64,000 nucleotides of DNA, taken from assembly GCF_024170285.1 (NCBI RefSeq), contig NZ_JALJXV010000005.1, forward strand, positions 124,001 through 188,000, read 5' to 3'. Positions 8,958-18,156 of this stretch are shown piece after piece. The stretch's first letter is position 1. Each line of letters opens with the position of its first letter. This stretch comes from Natronocella acetinitrilica (GTDB lineage Bacteria > Pseudomonadota > Gammaproteobacteria > Nitrococcales > Aquisalimonadaceae). The notes under the pieces are model-generated. The model saw nothing but the letters and a program-made list of their open reading frames with translations. It did not search any database and was not told where the DNA came from. A program made the position numbers and the translations under genes.

Positions 8958-9836
8958 TCAGTCAAGAAAACCCGCCAACGCCTCGGCCACTCGTGCCGGC
9001 TGATCGTGATGCAGCATATGGCCGGCCTCGGGAATGCGCACGGCCTGCACATCCCCGATAAGCGCCTGACGGCGGCGCAACTCGTCCTCACCACCGAGCA
9101 TGCCCACCACGCCGGAGGCCTCGCCAATCATCCACAGCGATGGTGCCCTGATCTTGCGCCAGCAGGCCTCGGCCTCGTCCAGGCGATAGAGCACCGGATT
9201 CGCCCTCTTGTGCCGGGGGTCCCCCAGCAGGCAGCGGGATCCATCCGGAAGCGGCCGGGTCCAGGCTTCCGCGACGAAAAGCGCACGGTCCTCCGGCAAA
9301 TGCGGATGGCGCTGACGCAACCTTCTGGCGAGGGCCTCCAGTGAACGCACGCCCTTGTGGTTCGGCGGCGAGGCCTGCTCATCGAGCCATTGCCGGTAGC
9401 GGTCCACCGCCTCCGCCGGCACCCGTCGGGCCATGCCGAAACCCTCCAGCAGGACCAGCCGGCGCACCCGCTCCGGCCGCAACCCGGCATACAGCCCGGC
9501 AATGTTGCCACCCATGCTGTGACCCACGATATCAACCGGACCGTCATGTGCGATGGCGTCCAGCAGCGCGTCCAGATCGGCGAGATAATCGGGAAACCAG
9601 TATCCACCCGGCGCATGTCCACTGTGACCGAAGCCCCGCCAGTCCGGTGCCAGCAGGCGGCGCTCACTGGTGAGGGCATCAACCAGGAACTGCCAGGTGA
9701 GGCCGACATCCATCCAGCCATGCAGCAGCACGGTGGGGCGTCCCGTCTCCGGCCCCCAGCAATGCAGGTGGTAGTCGATACCCCGCAGCCGAAGCCTGGT
9801 GGAACGCGCTTGACGTATCGCCTGGTATGTATTCAA
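8958..9836 (-). CDS. Alpha/beta hydrolase, TTG start overlapping the upstream SDR gene
   Basis: A 292-residue alpha/beta hydrolase: oxyanion region VLLHGWMDVG, LLAPDWRGFGHSG, the nucleophile elbow GHSMGG (serine) and a C-terminal PEAGHMLHHDQP carrying the catalytic histidine. The fold covers esterases, epoxide hydrolases and haloalkane dehalogenases; substrate unknown. I place the start at TTG 9836, where TTGA overlaps the SDR stop and GGAAGG sits upstream. An ATG at 9884 in the same frame would overlap the SDR gene by 52 bases and has no ribosome-binding site. The pair is probably coupled. Confidence 0.85.
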   Translation of the reverse strand: MNTYQAIRQARSTRLRLRGIDYHLHCWGPETGRPTVLLHGWMDVGLTWQFLVDALTSERRLLAPDWRGFGHSGHAPGGYWFPDYLADLDALLDAIAHDGPVDIVGHSMGGNIAGLYAGLRPERVRRLVLLEGFGMARRVPAEAVDRYRQWLDEQASPPNHKGVRSLEALARRLRQRHPHLPEDRALFVAEAWTRPLPDGSRCLLGDPRHKRANPVLYRLDEAEACWRKIRAPSLWMIGEASGVVGMLGGEDELRRRQALIGDVQAVRIPEAGHMLHHDQPARVAEALAGFLD

Positions 9837-10585
9837 GAGCGCGCCTTCCAGCGTCGCCGGTGCTCCGGCTCGGTGAATGACCATTCAGCGGCGGCATAGT
9901 CCGCCGCTGGGACGTCCAGCAACAACCAGGCGGCGAAGTCGGCCACTTCGGTCGGGTCCTCCAGTTCGCCCCGGGCGTGCAGGTCGAGAAAGCGCTGCAC
10001 CCGGGGGAACGTCTCCGGCGTCTGGTTACGGATCAGGGCCTGCATGGGCGTATCCACCACACCTGGGCGCAGCGAGCCGACGGCGATGGACGATGCCGCG
10101 AGTTCCTCCCGCAGCACCTGATAGATCATGTGCAGGGCAGCCTTGGCAGTGCAGTAGCTCCCCCAGCCCGGATAGGCGCCATGAGCCGCCCCCGACGAGA
10201 TGTGCAGTACCCGGCCACCGGGAAGCTTGTCCAGCAGTGCCTGGGTAAGAAACAACGGCCCCTCCACATTCACTGCCTGGGCAGCGCGCCAGGCCTCCAG
10301 GGAGACGTTGGCCAGGGGGCCGATGGGTTCCAGAACGCCAGCGTTATGGACCAGGCAACGCACCCGGCGATCACCTATGGCATCGACAATGCGCGCTCGG
10401 CCCGCCGGGTCGCCGACATCCGCCGATATGGCCTGCATGTGTGCTGACGCATGAGCGCAGGCCTCCTGCAGCAGACCAGCGCGCCGCCCCACCAGCAGCA
10501 CACCCAGCCCCCTGTCAGCCAGGCCCCGGGCCAGAGCCCGACCGATACCCGTGCCCGCACCCGTCACCACTGCCAGATCCGTCAT
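9833..10585 (-). CDS. Short-chain dehydrogenase/reductase
   Basis: 250 residues with a classical SDR layout. TGAGTGIGRALA binds the cofactor near the N-terminus, NAG occurs in VHNAGVLEP, the catalytic serine is in HISSGAAHG, and YCTAK supplies the Tyr-x-x-x-Lys pair. The VGRRA segment after beta-2 carries arginines that usually go with NADP(H). A similar arrangement occurs in benzil reductase-like (YueD) SDRs. The start ATG 10585 follows GGGGAAGG. It is the first gene of a two-gene unit with the downstream hydrolase and is divergent from prpE. Confidence 0.88.
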   Translation of the reverse strand: MTDLAVVTGAGTGIGRALARGLADRGLGVLLVGRRAGLLQEACAHASAHMQAISADVGDPAGRARIVDAIGDRRVRCLVHNAGVLEPIGPLANVSLEAWRAAQAVNVEGPLFLTQALLDKLPGGRVLHISSGAAHGAYPGWGSYCTAKAALHMIYQVLREELAASSIAVGSLRPGVVDTPMQALIRNQTPETFPRVQRFLDLHARGELEDPTEVADFAAWLLLDVPAADYAAAEWSFTEPEHRRRWKARS

Positions 10586-10782
10586 GTCGCCTTCCCCTCG
10601 ATCGTGCATTTGCGCGGCCAATAGTCTGGGCAGAGGGGATTGACAGAGCAAGCACGTCGCTCTGGGAACAACCTGTTACCTTAGGGGCATGAGCGGCTGC
10701 CTTACGGAGCTGACGGGCGTCGCACCTGCTACAGTCATGAAAAAAAGCGGACACCAACCCGCGCAACGTGGGAGGAGAGAGC

Positions 10783-12693
10783 ATGGCTTCTTATAGGGAA
10801 CTGTATCGCCGCTCCTGTGAAGAACCGGAGGCGTTCTGGCGCGAGCAGGCGCAGCAGATCGACTGGTTTCAGCCACCGGAAAAGATACTCAGCCAGGACG
10901 AGAAAGGGTTCTACCGCTGGTTCGCCGGCGGCAAGCTGAACATATCCCACCTGGCGCTGGACCATCAGATCAACCAGGGGCGCGGTGAGCAGACCGCCAT
11001 CATCTACGACTCGCCAGTCACCGGGCAGAAGCGCCCCTACAGCTACAACGAATTGCGTGATGCCACGGCAAAGGCGGCGGGCATGTTGCGGGATCTCGGT
11101 GTGGGCCACGGCGATCGCGTCGTGATCTACATGCCCATGATTCCCGAGGCCGTCATGGCCATGCTGGCCTGCGCGCGCATCGGCGCGATCCACTCGGTGG
11201 TCTTCGGCGGTTTCTCACCTCACGAACTGGCGGTGCGCATCGACGACGCGGCACCCAAGGTGGTGCTGACGGCCAGCTGCGGCATCGAGTTCGACAAGGT
11301 GATCCCCTACAAGCCCCTGGTGGACGAGGCCATTCGGCGCGCCACGCACAAGCCTGACAATGTGGTGGTCTATGCCCGCCCGCAGGCGGAAGCCGCGCTC
11401 ACCGCCGGGCGCGATCTGGACTGGGACACCGAGGTGGCCCGGGCCAAGCCTGCGGACCCGGTGCCGGTGGAGGCCACCGATCCGCTCTATGTGCTCTACA
11501 CCTCCGGTACCACCGGCAAGCCCAAGGGTGTCATTCGAGACACCGGCGGCTATGCAGTTGCGCTGAATTTCAGCATGGGTGCGGTCTATGACCTGGCACC
11601 CGGCGACGTCTTCTGGACGGCGTCCGACGTAGGCTGGGTGGTGGGCCATTCCTATATCGTCTATGCGCCGCTGATTCGCGGCTGTACCAGTGTGGTATAC
11701 GAGGGCAAGCCCGTGCGCACACCGGACGCCGGTGCATTCTGGCGGGTGATCTCGGAGCACAAGGTGAAGAGCTTTTTCACCGCCCCTACCGCCTTCCGGG
11801 CGGTCAAGAAGGAGGATCCCCAGGGCAAGCTGCTGGCCGACTACGACATCAGCTGCCTGCAGAGTGTCTTTCTCGCCGGCGAGCGGCTCGACCCCCCCAC
11901 CTACGAGTGGCTCAAGGGCCTGCTTCAGCGGCCGGTGGTCGATCACTGGTGGCAGACCGAGACCGGCTGGCCCATCGCGGCGAACCCCATGGGCATCGAA
12001 CCGCAGCCGGAACGCAGTGGTTCGGCCACCTTCCCGGTAGCCGGCTACCAGGTTGAGATACTTGATGACCTGGGAAATGCCGTTCCCCGTGGCCAGCAGG
12101 GCAATATCGCCATCCGCCTGCCCCTCCCCCCCGGCTGCCTGCCCACCTTGTGGGGCGATGACGACCGTTTCCGCAGCTCCTACCTGACCGCCTTTCCCGG
12201 CTACTACAACACGTCGGACGGCGGCTATCTGGACGAGGACGACTACCTGTTCGTGATGGGTCGGGTGGATGACGTGATCAACGTGGCCGGTCACCGGCTA
12301 TCCACCGGTGAGATGGAAGAGCTGATCGGGGGTCATGTCGCCGTTGCAGAATGCGCTGTAGTGGGGGTTCGGGACGAACTCAAGGGCGAGATGCCGGTGG
12401 GTTTCGTGGTGCTGAAGAACGGTGTCGAGATCGACCACGGCACGCTGGAAAAGGAGCTGGTGCAGATCGTGCGCAGCGAGATCGGCGCCTTTGCCTGCCT
12501 GCAGCAGGTGGCTATCGTCGGAAAGTTACCGAAAACCCGCTCCGGCAAGATTCTGCGCAAGAGCATCCGCCAGCTATCGGTGGAGGAAGACGTGCCGGTG
12601 CCATCCACCATCGATGACCCGACCAGCCTCGACGCCATCCGCGATGCGATGCGCGAGGAACGGATCGGTCGCTATGGGGATGCCGCTGGCTGA
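10783..12693 (+). CDS. prpE: Propionyl-CoA synthetase-type acyl-CoA ligase (AMP-forming)
   Basis: 636 residues, as expected for PrpE/Acs enzymes. It activates propionate (possibly acetate) to the acyl-AMP and then the CoA thioester. The phosphate-binding loop YTSGTTGKPKG is near residue 240; WWQTETGWPI is the aromatic/TETG motif, GRVDDVINVAGHR the hinge, and PKTRSGK places the catalytic lysine at about residue 589. N-terminal YRELYRRSCEEPEAFW and the GIEPQPERSGSAT stretch favour PrpE over Acs. ATG 10783 follows GGAGGAGAG. A Pat-type acetyltransferase gene 44 bases downstream probably targets this lysine. Confidence 0.9.
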   Translation: MASYRELYRRSCEEPEAFWREQAQQIDWFQPPEKILSQDEKGFYRWFAGGKLNISHLALDHQINQGRGEQTAIIYDSPVTGQKRPYSYNELRDATAKAAGMLRDLGVGHGDRVVIYMPMIPEAVMAMLACARIGAIHSVVFGGFSPHELAVRIDDAAPKVVLTASCGIEFDKVIPYKPLVDEAIRRATHKPDNVVVYARPQAEAALTAGRDLDWDTEVARAKPADPVPVEATDPLYVLYTSGTTGKPKGVIRDTGGYAVALNFSMGAVYDLAPGDVFWTASDVGWVVGHSYIVYAPLIRGCTSVVYEGKPVRTPDAGAFWRVISEHKVKSFFTAPTAFRAVKKEDPQGKLLADYDISCLQSVFLAGERLDPPTYEWLKGLLQRPVVDHWWQTETGWPIAANPMGIEPQPERSGSATFPVAGYQVEILDDLGNAVPRGQQGNIAIRLPLPPGCLPTLWGDDDRFRSSYLTAFPGYYNTSDGGYLDEDDYLFVMGRVDDVINVAGHRLSTGEMEELIGGHVAVAECAVVGVRDELKGEMPVGFVVLKNGVEIDHGTLEKELVQIVRSEIGAFACLQQVAIVGKLPKTRSGKILRKSIRQLSVEEDVPVPSTIDDPTSLDAIRDAMREERIGRYGDAAG

Positions 12694-12737
12694 ACCGCAC
12701 GGTCCGGTCGACGGCGGCCTGATCTGGACGGGAGACC

Positions 12738-15422
12738 ATGGCAAGCCACTACCTGCAGCACTTCTTCGCGCCCTCACGAATTGCCGTGATCGGCGCGAGC
12801 GAACGCCCGGGCGCGGTCGGTACCCGGGTGTTCGCGAACCTGCTCGATGGCGGCTTCAAGGGCGACGTCGTGCCAATCAATCCCAATCGGGAAACGGTGG
12901 CTGGTCATGCCTGCCCGGACTCGGTGCGCGACATGTCGCCGCCACCCGATCTGGTCGTGATTTGCGTGGCGGCGCGTCATCTGCCCGGCGTCCTGGAGGA
13001 CTGTGGCCGGGTGGGTGTGCATGCCGCGCTGATCATCGCCGCCAGCCTGATGGACGTCGGCCGCAACCTGAAGCGGATCGAGCAGCGTGCACTGGAGGCG
13101 GCACGTCGCCACGAGATCCGCGTCATCGGTCCGGACTGGGTGGGCCTGATGCGCCCACCAGTGGGCCTCAATGCCAGCTTCAGCAAGCATCGCGTGACCC
13201 AGGGGCAGATCGCCCTGGTGTCGCAATCCGGGGCAGTGACCTCGTCGGCACTGGACTGGGCCGCTGACCGGGGCATCGGCTTCTCCACGGTTGTATCCCT
13301 GGGCGACACCCGGGACGTGGACTTCGGCGACCTGCTGGATTTTCTCGCCACCGATCCCACGACCCGCAGCATCCTGCTGTTTATCGAGGCGGTGGGGGAC
13401 GCCCGGCGCTTTCTGAGCGGCTTGCGGGCAGCAGCCCGGCTGAAACCGGTGATCGTGATGAAGGCAGGACGACACGATCCCGGCGCATCCGCCGCCCGCT
13501 CCCACACCGGCAGACTGGTTGGCCGTGACGACGCATTCACGGCGGCCGTTGATCGCGCCGGTGCCGTGCGGGTTCGCGAAATCGGCCAGCTCTTCTCGGT
13601 AGCCGAATTGCTGGCCAGTGGCCAGCGCCTGTCCGGGGATCGCATCGCCGTGCTCGGCAACGGGGGCGGACCCGGCATCATCGCCACCGACCTGTTACAG
13701 GATCGCGGCCTGCGGCTGGCGACACTGGCCGCGGACAGTGAACGGGCACTGGCCAGTCTGATGCCCCCCTGCGGAGAGTCGGGCAACCCGGTCAATCTGC
13801 TCGGTGATGCCGATGCGGCGCGTTACCGCCGCGCATTGTCCCTGTGCCTGGCCGATGACGGCGTGGATGGCGTACTGACGTTGCTGTCACCCCAGGTCAT
13901 GACCGATCCGGTCGCCTCCGCCAATGCCGTTAGGGAGGCGGCAGACGGCCAGCGCAAGCCGGTACTGGCCTGCTGGCTTGGCGGCGGTAGCATTCGCACC
14001 GCCAGGAAAACGCTCACGGAACAACGCTTTCCCAATTTCGCAACACCGGAAAACGCCGTGGAAGCCCTGTCGGCGCTGGCCCGCTATCGCGACAGTCAGC
14101 AACGCCTGCTGCAGGTTCCCGCCGCCGGCGAACGCGCCCAGGAGCCTGACGTGAGCGCGGCGCGGCGAATCATTGCCGAGGCGCAGCGGCGCGGCCAACC
14201 CCGGCTGACACCGATGCAGTCGAAACGGGTGCTGGCGGCGTTTCGTCTGCCGGTGATTCCGACGGTGGTAGTACGAAGCGCCGAGGCGGCAGCCGAGGCC
14301 GCCGCAGAATTCGACAGTCCCGTGGCAGTCAAGATCAACAGCGTGGCAATTGCCCACAAGGCGGATGTTGGCGGTGTTCGCCTCAACATCACCACCCCGT
14401 CGGCGGCGGCACAAGCCTATGAAGACATCGTCGCCACGGTCACCGCCCGCTACGAGCCGGCGCTGCTGGATGGGTGCTCCGTGGAACCCATGCACGCGCC
14501 GCAGAACGGTCGCGAAATCATGCTCGGTGCAGTTCGCGACCCGGTCTTCGGGCCAGTATTGTCATTCGGCGCCGGTGGCTCCATGGTGGAAATGATCCAG
14601 GATCGCGCCTGCGGCCTGCCGCCACTAAACGATTTTCTCGCCCGGGACATGCTGCAACGCTCGCGGGTCGGCGCCTTCCTCGGCCTGGACGCACCATCCG
14701 CTCTGCGCGGGCAACTGGAGCAGGCCCTGCTGCGCCTGTCGGATCTGGTCTGCCTGCTGCCGGAGATCTGCGACGTGGACGTGAACCCGGTGATCGTGGA
14801 CGCGGACAGCCTGGTGGCCGTGGATGCCCGCATCCACCTGTGTGCGGGGGCACCCCGGACGGACCCCACCTACCCGCATATGGCGATCATGCCATACCCG
14901 GCCCATCTGGCACGGCACGAGACCCTTGCCGACGGTGAGCAGATCCTGGTCCGACCCATCCGCCCGGAGGACGCCGAACTCGAGCAACGCTTTTTCGCCG
15001 ACTTGTCCCCACGATCACGTTATTTCCGCTTCATGGAGCATATCCAGGCGCTCAGTACCACCGCGCTGGTGCGCTTCACGCAGATCGACTACGACCGGGA
15101 AATGGCATTGGTGGCTGTGCGGGAGACACCAGTGCAGATCGAGGCGTTGGGGGTGGCGCGTTATATCATCAATCCCGACGGGGTGAGCTGTGAATTCGCC
15201 CTGGCGGTGGCCGATGCCTGGCACGGTCGGGGGGTTGGCCGCCGGCTCATGGAGCGGCTCATGGAGACAGCGCGCAGTCGGGGGCTTGCGGAGATCAAGG
15301 GTGAGGTCCTGGCCAATAACCAGGCCATGCTGGGCCTGATGACGCGGCTCGGCTTCAACCGCAAGCGCGATCCGGAAGACCTTGCCATTACGCATGTCAG
15401 CCGCCCGCTCGCGGAACCCTGA
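12738..15422 (+). CDS. pat: Pat/YfiQ-type protein lysine acetyltransferase (ADP-forming CoA-ligase domain plus GNAT)
   Basis: 894 residues. An N-terminal CoA-binding and succinyl-CoA ligase-like half (IAVIGASERPGAVG, GPDWVGLMRPP, SQSGAVTSSALDWA, ARSHTGRLVG) is followed by an ATP-grasp region (VAVKINSVAIAHKADVGGV, ICDVDVNPV). A GNAT acetyltransferase domain (about residues 725-890) has the acetyl-CoA loop HGRGVGRRLMERL. This is the architecture of Salmonella Pat, which acetylates the active-site lysine of acyl-CoA synthetases and switches them off. Lying directly behind prpE, it very probably regulates that enzyme; this is inferred from family and position. Confidence 0.92.
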   Translation: MASHYLQHFFAPSRIAVIGASERPGAVGTRVFANLLDGGFKGDVVPINPNRETVAGHACPDSVRDMSPPPDLVVICVAARHLPGVLEDCGRVGVHAALIIAASLMDVGRNLKRIEQRALEAARRHEIRVIGPDWVGLMRPPVGLNASFSKHRVTQGQIALVSQSGAVTSSALDWAADRGIGFSTVVSLGDTRDVDFGDLLDFLATDPTTRSILLFIEAVGDARRFLSGLRAAARLKPVIVMKAGRHDPGASAARSHTGRLVGRDDAFTAAVDRAGAVRVREIGQLFSVAELLASGQRLSGDRIAVLGNGGGPGIIATDLLQDRGLRLATLAADSERALASLMPPCGESGNPVNLLGDADAARYRRALSLCLADDGVDGVLTLLSPQVMTDPVASANAVREAADGQRKPVLACWLGGGSIRTARKTLTEQRFPNFATPENAVEALSALARYRDSQQRLLQVPAAGERAQEPDVSAARRIIAEAQRRGQPRLTPMQSKRVLAAFRLPVIPTVVVRSAEAAAEAAAEFDSPVAVKINSVAIAHKADVGGVRLNITTPSAAAQAYEDIVATVTARYEPALLDGCSVEPMHAPQNGREIMLGAVRDPVFGPVLSFGAGGSMVEMIQDRACGLPPLNDFLARDMLQRSRVGAFLGLDAPSALRGQLEQALLRLSDLVCLLPEICDVDVNPVIVDADSLVAVDARIHLCAGAPRTDPTYPHMAIMPYPAHLARHETLADGEQILVRPIRPEDAELEQRFFADLSPRSRYFRFMEHIQALSTTALVRFTQIDYDREMALVAVRETPVQIEALGVARYIINPDGVSCEFALAVADAWHGRGVGRRLMERLMETARSRGLAEIKGEVLANNQAMLGLMTRLGFNRKRDPEDLAITHVSRPLAEP

Positions 15423-15508
15423 TCACCACTACGGTGGGGTCGGCGTCGATCCTGTGCTAACGTCCTCAGGCATCCGGGGCAAGACCCCGACCAGATCGTG
15501 AGCACCCC

Positions 15509-16096
15509 ATGGAAACCCTTTACATCCCAGTCACGGTGATCGTGTTACTGGCGGCCATAGTCTGGTACCGCCTTCGGGTGCGCTCCCGGTTCCGCCGTCA
15601 AACGATTCGGGTGCGCCCCTCACCAGTGATGGACGAATCCACCGCCCATGCCTATCTCAGCCTGGTCCGTGCCCTGCCGGATCATCTGGTATTCCCGTCG
15701 GTGAGCTACAGCGCCTTTCTCCGCCCCCACGGTGACAAGGCCAGGCAGACTGATGGCGATGTCGACGCCCTGCTCCACGCCCATGTGATCGATTTCCTGA
15801 TTTGCCGCCCCACCACCGAGGCCGTGGCGGCGGTCAGATTGCAGGGCCAGGACGCCTCGGCCACGGAAGCCGAAGCGCTGCTGCGGGAGGCAGCCATTCC
15901 GGTGCTGCGCTACGACCCGAAACGACCCATGGACGAAATGGAACTGGCAGAAACGGTGCGGGACCTGGAGTCCCTGAGCACGGTCAGGCTGGAGGATGTG
16001 CCCGGCATCGCCACCACGCCCGCTCCAAAGGACGGGGATCGCCGGGCACGGCGCCGCGCGACGGCGGCCCGTGACCGGCAGGAACCACGCCTCTGA
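15509..16096 (+). CDS. Membrane-anchored DUF2726-like protein
   Basis: 195 residues: an N-terminal transmembrane helix (about 5-20), a basic RVRSRFRRQTIRVR stretch, then a DUF2726-like domain recognised from VIDFLICRP, AVAAVRL and the EALLREAAIPVLRYDP ending. That fold is related to restriction-endonuclease-like domains, but the catalytic residues are not obviously present, so nuclease activity should not be assumed. The last ~25 residues are a charged tail (DRRARRRATAARDRQ). It is 86 bases after pat on the same strand. Confidence 0.7.
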   Translation: METLYIPVTVIVLLAAIVWYRLRVRSRFRRQTIRVRPSPVMDESTAHAYLSLVRALPDHLVFPSVSYSAFLRPHGDKARQTDGDVDALLHAHVIDFLICRPTTEAVAAVRLQGQDASATEAEALLREAAIPVLRYDPKRPMDEMELAETVRDLESLSTVRLEDVPGIATTPAPKDGDRRARRRATAARDRQEPRL

Positions 16097-16104
16097 AGAC
16101 TTCG

Positions 16105-17055
16105 TCAGACCACCACCCGAACCGGCTCACCGTTGCGCCAGCCGCGAATATTCTCGGCAAGCTGTTCACAGATGCGCTGCCGGGCCTCGTGACTGCCCCA
16201 GGCCGAGTGCGGCGTCACGATGAGGTTGGGAATGTCGTCATCCAGTAGCGGATTGCCGCTGCGCGGCGGCTCCTCGGTGAGCACATCGAATCCGGCGCCA
16301 CCCAATCGTCGCTGACGCAAGGCTTCCACCAGCGCCTCTTCATCCACCAGCCCACCGCGGGCCGTATTGATGATGAAGGCAGTGGGTTTCATCATGGCAA
16401 GCTCGCGCCGACCGATCAGCCCCCTGGTGTCATCGGTGAGCGGGCAGTGCAGGGTCAGCGCATCCACCTGGGGCAACAGTTCGTCCAGCGGCACCCGGTC
16501 CGGCTGCGGCTTGCCGCCGGGGCGCTGCGCCGACAGCACCTCCATTCCCAGGGCCCGGGCCAGTTCAGCGGTGCGCCCGCCCAGGGTCCCCAGCCCCACG
16601 ACGCCGAGTTTCTTGCCGGCCAGTTCGACGATGGGATAATCCAGCAGACAGAAATGGGCGCTGCGATTCCACTCCCCCTGTTGCACATCCCGGTGGTAAT
16701 CAATCAGCCGGGTGGCCAGCGCCAGCAGCAGTCCGATGGCATGCTGGGCGACGGAATCGGTGCCGTAGCCGCGGACGTTGACCACGGTGATGCCCAGTTC
16801 CTGGCAGGCGTCCAGATCGATGTTGTTCACGCCGGTGGCCACCACGGCTATCATCTTCGGTCTAGCCTGCTCCAGATCCTGGCGCGATACGCGGACCTTG
16901 TTGGCAATCACGATCTCGAAGCCGGTAATACGCTCCAGCACCTGATCGGCGCTGGTATGGTTATGGTAGACGATCTCATCCACGGCGGCCTCTGCCCCGC
17001 TCAGATCAAGATCGCCCCGGTCCAGAGACTCGCGTTCGAGAAACACTGCGCGCAT
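16105..17055 (-). CDS. D-2-hydroxyacid dehydrogenase (glycerate/hydroxypyruvate reductase type)
   Basis: 316 residues with the two-domain D-isomer dehydrogenase fold. The dinucleotide motif is VVGLGTLGGRTAELA. Catalytic residues appear as the arginine in NTARGGLVDE, an acidic residue further on, and the histidine in TPHSAWGSHEAR. The W after the histidine and N-terminal MRAVFLERESLDRGDLDLS match the HprA/glycerate dehydrogenase group, which reduces hydroxypyruvate or glyoxylate with NAD(P)H. ATG 17055 follows GGAGAA. It is divergent from dusB. The precise substrate is inferred. Confidence 0.88.
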   Translation of the reverse strand: MRAVFLERESLDRGDLDLSGAEAAVDEIVYHNHTSADQVLERITGFEIVIANKVRVSRQDLEQARPKMIAVVATGVNNIDLDACQELGITVVNVRGYGTDSVAQHAIGLLLALATRLIDYHRDVQQGEWNRSAHFCLLDYPIVELAGKKLGVVGLGTLGGRTAELARALGMEVLSAQRPGGKPQPDRVPLDELLPQVDALTLHCPLTDDTRGLIGRRELAMMKPTAFIINTARGGLVDEEALVEALRQRRLGGAGFDVLTEEPPRSGNPLLDDDIPNLIVTPHSAWGSHEARQRICEQLAENIRGWRNGEPVRVVV

Positions 17056-17160
17056 TGCTTGTTCTCCAGTTTGCGTCAGTCGTGCATGTCGATGGGTCAC
17101 CGCCCCGCATCCGGCAATCCGGTGCCAGTCTGTGTATTATCCCCTGCTCCGAGAGACTGG

Positions 17161-18156
17161 ATGGCGATGATGCTTGCGATCGGCCCCTACCGGTTCCCCA
17201 ACAATCTGGCGCTGGCGCCCATGGCGGGTGTCACCGACCGACCGTTTCGCATCCTCTGCAAACAGCTGGGTGCCGGGCTCGCCGTGTCGGAGATGGTGGC
17301 CTCGAATCCGGCGCTGCGCAACAGTCGCAAGTCGCGACTGCGCCGCGACCACGACGGTGAGGTTGCGCCGCGTATCATACAGATCGCCGGTGCGGAACCG
17401 GCCTGGATGGCGGAGGCGGCCCGCTACAACGTCGCCCAGGGCGCGCAGATCATTGATATCAACATGGGCTGCCCGGCGAAGAAGGTGTGCAACCGGGCCG
17501 CCGGGTCGGCGCTGCTCTCGGATCCCGCTCTGGTGCGGGACATCCTGCAGGCCACGGTGGAATCAGTCGCGGTACCAGTCACCCTGAAGTTTCGCAGCGG
17601 TCCGTCAGCGGATTGCCGCAATGCCGTGGAGATCGCCGAACTGGCCGAGTCCTGCGGTATTGCCGGGCTGGCGTTGCATGGTCGCACCCGCGCTGACGCC
17701 TACCGCGGACATGCGGAATACGACACCATCCGGGCGGTCAAGCAGGCGGTTAGTATTCCGGTGCTCGCCAATGGCGATATCGACAGCCCCGAAAAAGCCC
17801 TGGGAGTGCTGGAGCACACCGGCGCCGATGGCCTGATGATCGGCCGTGCCGCACAGGGTCGCCCCTGGCTGTTCCGTGAGATCGCCCACTACCTCGACAC
17901 CGGTGAGGAACTGGCGGCCCCCACCATGGAGGAGATCGCCGAGATCATGCTGGGTCACCTGCGGGCACTGCACGCATTCTATGGCGAAACCCAGGGTGTG
18001 CGAGTGGCCCGCAAGCACATCGGCTGGTACCTGGCCGACCAGCCCGATGGCGCAACAGCCCGGCGGCAACTGGTGCGCATGGAGGGCGCCCGGGAACAAC
18101 TCGATGGCGTCAGCGCCTATTTCCGGGAGCGGGGCCATGCCCGCTGCGCGGCCTGA
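17161..18156 (+). CDS. dusB: tRNA-dihydrouridine synthase B
   Basis: 331 residues of an FMN-dependent TIM-barrel tRNA-dihydrouridine synthase. N-terminal LAPMAGVTDRPFR, the catalytic cysteine in NMGCPAKKVCNRAAGSALL, the FMN-site LHGRTRADAYRG, ANGDIDSPEKA and DGLMIGRAAQGRPW all match DusB. The start is ATG 17161 after GAGAG (ATGs at 17167 and 17170 are alternatives). In many gammaproteobacteria dusB is followed by fis. Here its last 20 bases overlap a J-domain gene instead. Confidence 0.94.
   Translation: MAMMLAIGPYRFPNNLALAPMAGVTDRPFRILCKQLGAGLAVSEMVASNPALRNSRKSRLRRDHDGEVAPRIIQIAGAEPAWMAEAARYNVAQGAQIIDINMGCPAKKVCNRAAGSALLSDPALVRDILQATVESVAVPVTLKFRSGPSADCRNAVEIAELAESCGIAGLALHGRTRADAYRGHAEYDTIRAVKQAVSIPVLANGDIDSPEKALGVLEHTGADGLMIGRAAQGRPWLFREIAHYLDTGEELAAPTMEEIAEIMLGHLRALHAFYGETQGVRVARKHIGWYLADQPDGATARRQLVRMEGAREQLDGVSAYFRERGHARCAA

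Noticed and set aside
10641-10646. TTGACA upstream of prpE as a sigma-70 -35 box
   Set aside because: No acceptable -10 hexamer occurs 16-18 bases downstream.
17135-17140. TATTAT as -10 box for dusB
   Set aside because: No matching -35 sequence at the right distance; kept out of the feature list.
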